A stretch of 64,000 bases of DNA, from NCBI RefSeq assembly GCF_031755915.1, contig NC_083379.1:29512001-29576000 (forward strand), written 5' to 3'. The notes beneath the pieces were generated by a model. It was not told where the DNA came from. It saw only the letters and a program-made list of their open reading frames with translations, and did no database searches. The stretch is from Ziziphus jujuba. Lineage: Eukaryota > Streptophyta > Magnoliopsida > Rosales > Rhamnaceae. The first letter of the stretch is position 1, and each line of letters begins with the position of its first letter. A program made the position numbers and the translations under genes. This document shows positions 63,063-64,000 of this stretch, piece after piece.

Positions 63063-64000
63063 TGTCAGGACGCATCCAAAATTTCTCACCGGAACCCTAG
63101 ACAAGCCATGATCCAGGGAAATACCACCGAACCTTCCAACAGAAAATCCGGCAGCACCTCCTCTAAGGGTAGGACTAACCAAAAATTTCCTGCATTGAAA
63201 ACACACTTCTATACACATCCCCTTATTCCTCCCACAATACTACAATATAATTCCACAATTTGCAGCACTCCAAAAGAATAACAGGGAAACAATGCAGTAT
63301 TTAATACATAAATGTCCAATACAGTATACAAAGCATTATAAAAATAAATGTGGAATTAATACAATGACAGATAAAGAAGTAATACAAGATGAAGAGAAAA
63401 AAGGGAAGAAATGCTTCTTGGACTTTCGGTAATGAACTGAGACGTCGAGTTCGCCCCGGACGAGCAACGTCTCCCAACCTGGACCTAGGGGAACGGAATT
63501 TAAAAATATGAGATGCTAATCATCTTAGTGAGTGACCTTAACTACTGTACACTTTTAATATTAATAATATAACAAATAAAGGAATTTAATTACTCAATAC
63601 CAAACAATTTAAATAAATAAATAAATAATAATCATTTGAAGGTAATATTTTCTCTCAAAACCCTCACTATTCACTCCGTTGGAAATGTTCCCCTTTTAAA
63701 ACATTTTCACAAAACCCGACTGTTCGTATTCCCCGAAAACCAAGGAATTAATTAATTTAATAATTATTAATTAAATAATCCAATATAAATAAAATGTGAT
63801 AAAATCTAATAAATAATTTTTGAACACTTTGGGTTTGAAATCTCTATCTGAAAATTTATACTTGACGCACCACACCATATACCAGTGATGCCCTCCAATA
63901 CCCAGCGTCCCGAGTACAAACTGGCTGGGAGGTTAAAGAGAGAAACTTGCATACAGTACTTCGGCATTCCCACAGTACCGTTGTTGAAACTGTCATCCCG
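63063..64000. mobile_element. Second copy of the long LTR family, cut by the window end
   Basis: It starts TGTCAGGACGCATCC and matches 3553 to about 4510 base by base with scattered differences, many of them C to T or G to A changes. Shared landmarks are GAGACGTCG, GGGGAACGGAATTTAA, GATGCTAATCATCT and GATGCCCTCC. The orientation is the same as the solo LTR. The preceding five bases are TAAGG or similar and their partner lies outside, so I cannot tell whether this is a solo LTR or the first LTR of a full element. Confidence 0.88.

Noticed and set aside
1..64000. CRISPR arrays, bacterial operons or tRNA/rRNA genes.
   Set aside because: The spliced genes and transposon types show a plant nuclear genome. 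I saw no regularly spaced array, and no tRNA or rRNA gene that I could support by eye.

Overview
The window is nuclear DNA of a flowering plant, probably a woody eudicot, perhaps a rosid. The signs are very high A+T, GT-AG introns, long poly-A/T and dinucleotide tracts, a plastid desaturase gene with ten exons, and plant-type transposons nested in one another. I cannot name the species. Only two intact host genes are visible. One is a single-exon BTB/POZ protein of the At2g24240 type (24543-25880, +). The other is FAD6, the chloroplast omega-6 fatty acid desaturase (27940-33259, -), whose ten exons I could assemble with every splice phase agreeing. They converge tail to tail across about 2 kb of simple repeats. 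They are unrelated housekeeping functions and share no pathway.

Layout. 1-15360: decayed CACTA (En/Spm-type) material. It has a broken TNP2 transposase on the plus strand, two separate Transposase_24 (TNPA-like) genes on opposite strands, a palindromic subterminal repeat array, and a right terminus ending GTAGTG. A 2859-bp solo LTR with a perfect CATGC target duplication sits inside the TNP2 gene. 15361-23640: A+T-rich intergenic DNA without recognisable genes. 23640-33550: the two host genes. 33604-36190: first copy of a 2.5-kb duplicated noncoding block. About 36290-42260: heavily mutated endogenous caulimovirid-like (pararetroviral) sequence with a recognisable reverse transcriptase and RNase H, an internal tandem duplication and an inverted fragment. 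42470-46505: a BED-finger hAT transposon with a dead transposase. 46510-50468: a region whose left part is repeated at 53848-60925 and whose right part is the second copy of the 33.6-kb block. 52213-53443: a fold-back, Mutator-like element with long iterated inverted arms. 54626-55513: another terminal-inverted-repeat element. 55543-60666: a second hAT element, whose transposase is interrupted by a complete 363-bp TRIM retrotransposon with a perfect ACGAA target duplication. 63063-64000: the start of a second copy of the long LTR family, cut by the window edge.

The main interest is the insertion history. Target duplications, a paralogous empty site for the second hAT element, and host reading frames that continue across inserted elements give an order of events. 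I see no convincing new multi-gene system. The least explained items are the two antiparallel TNPA-like genes in one CACTA region, the palindromic subterminal array, the conserved short reading frame shared by the duplicated blocks at 46.6 and 53.9 kb, and the rearranged pararetroviral block beside FAD6.
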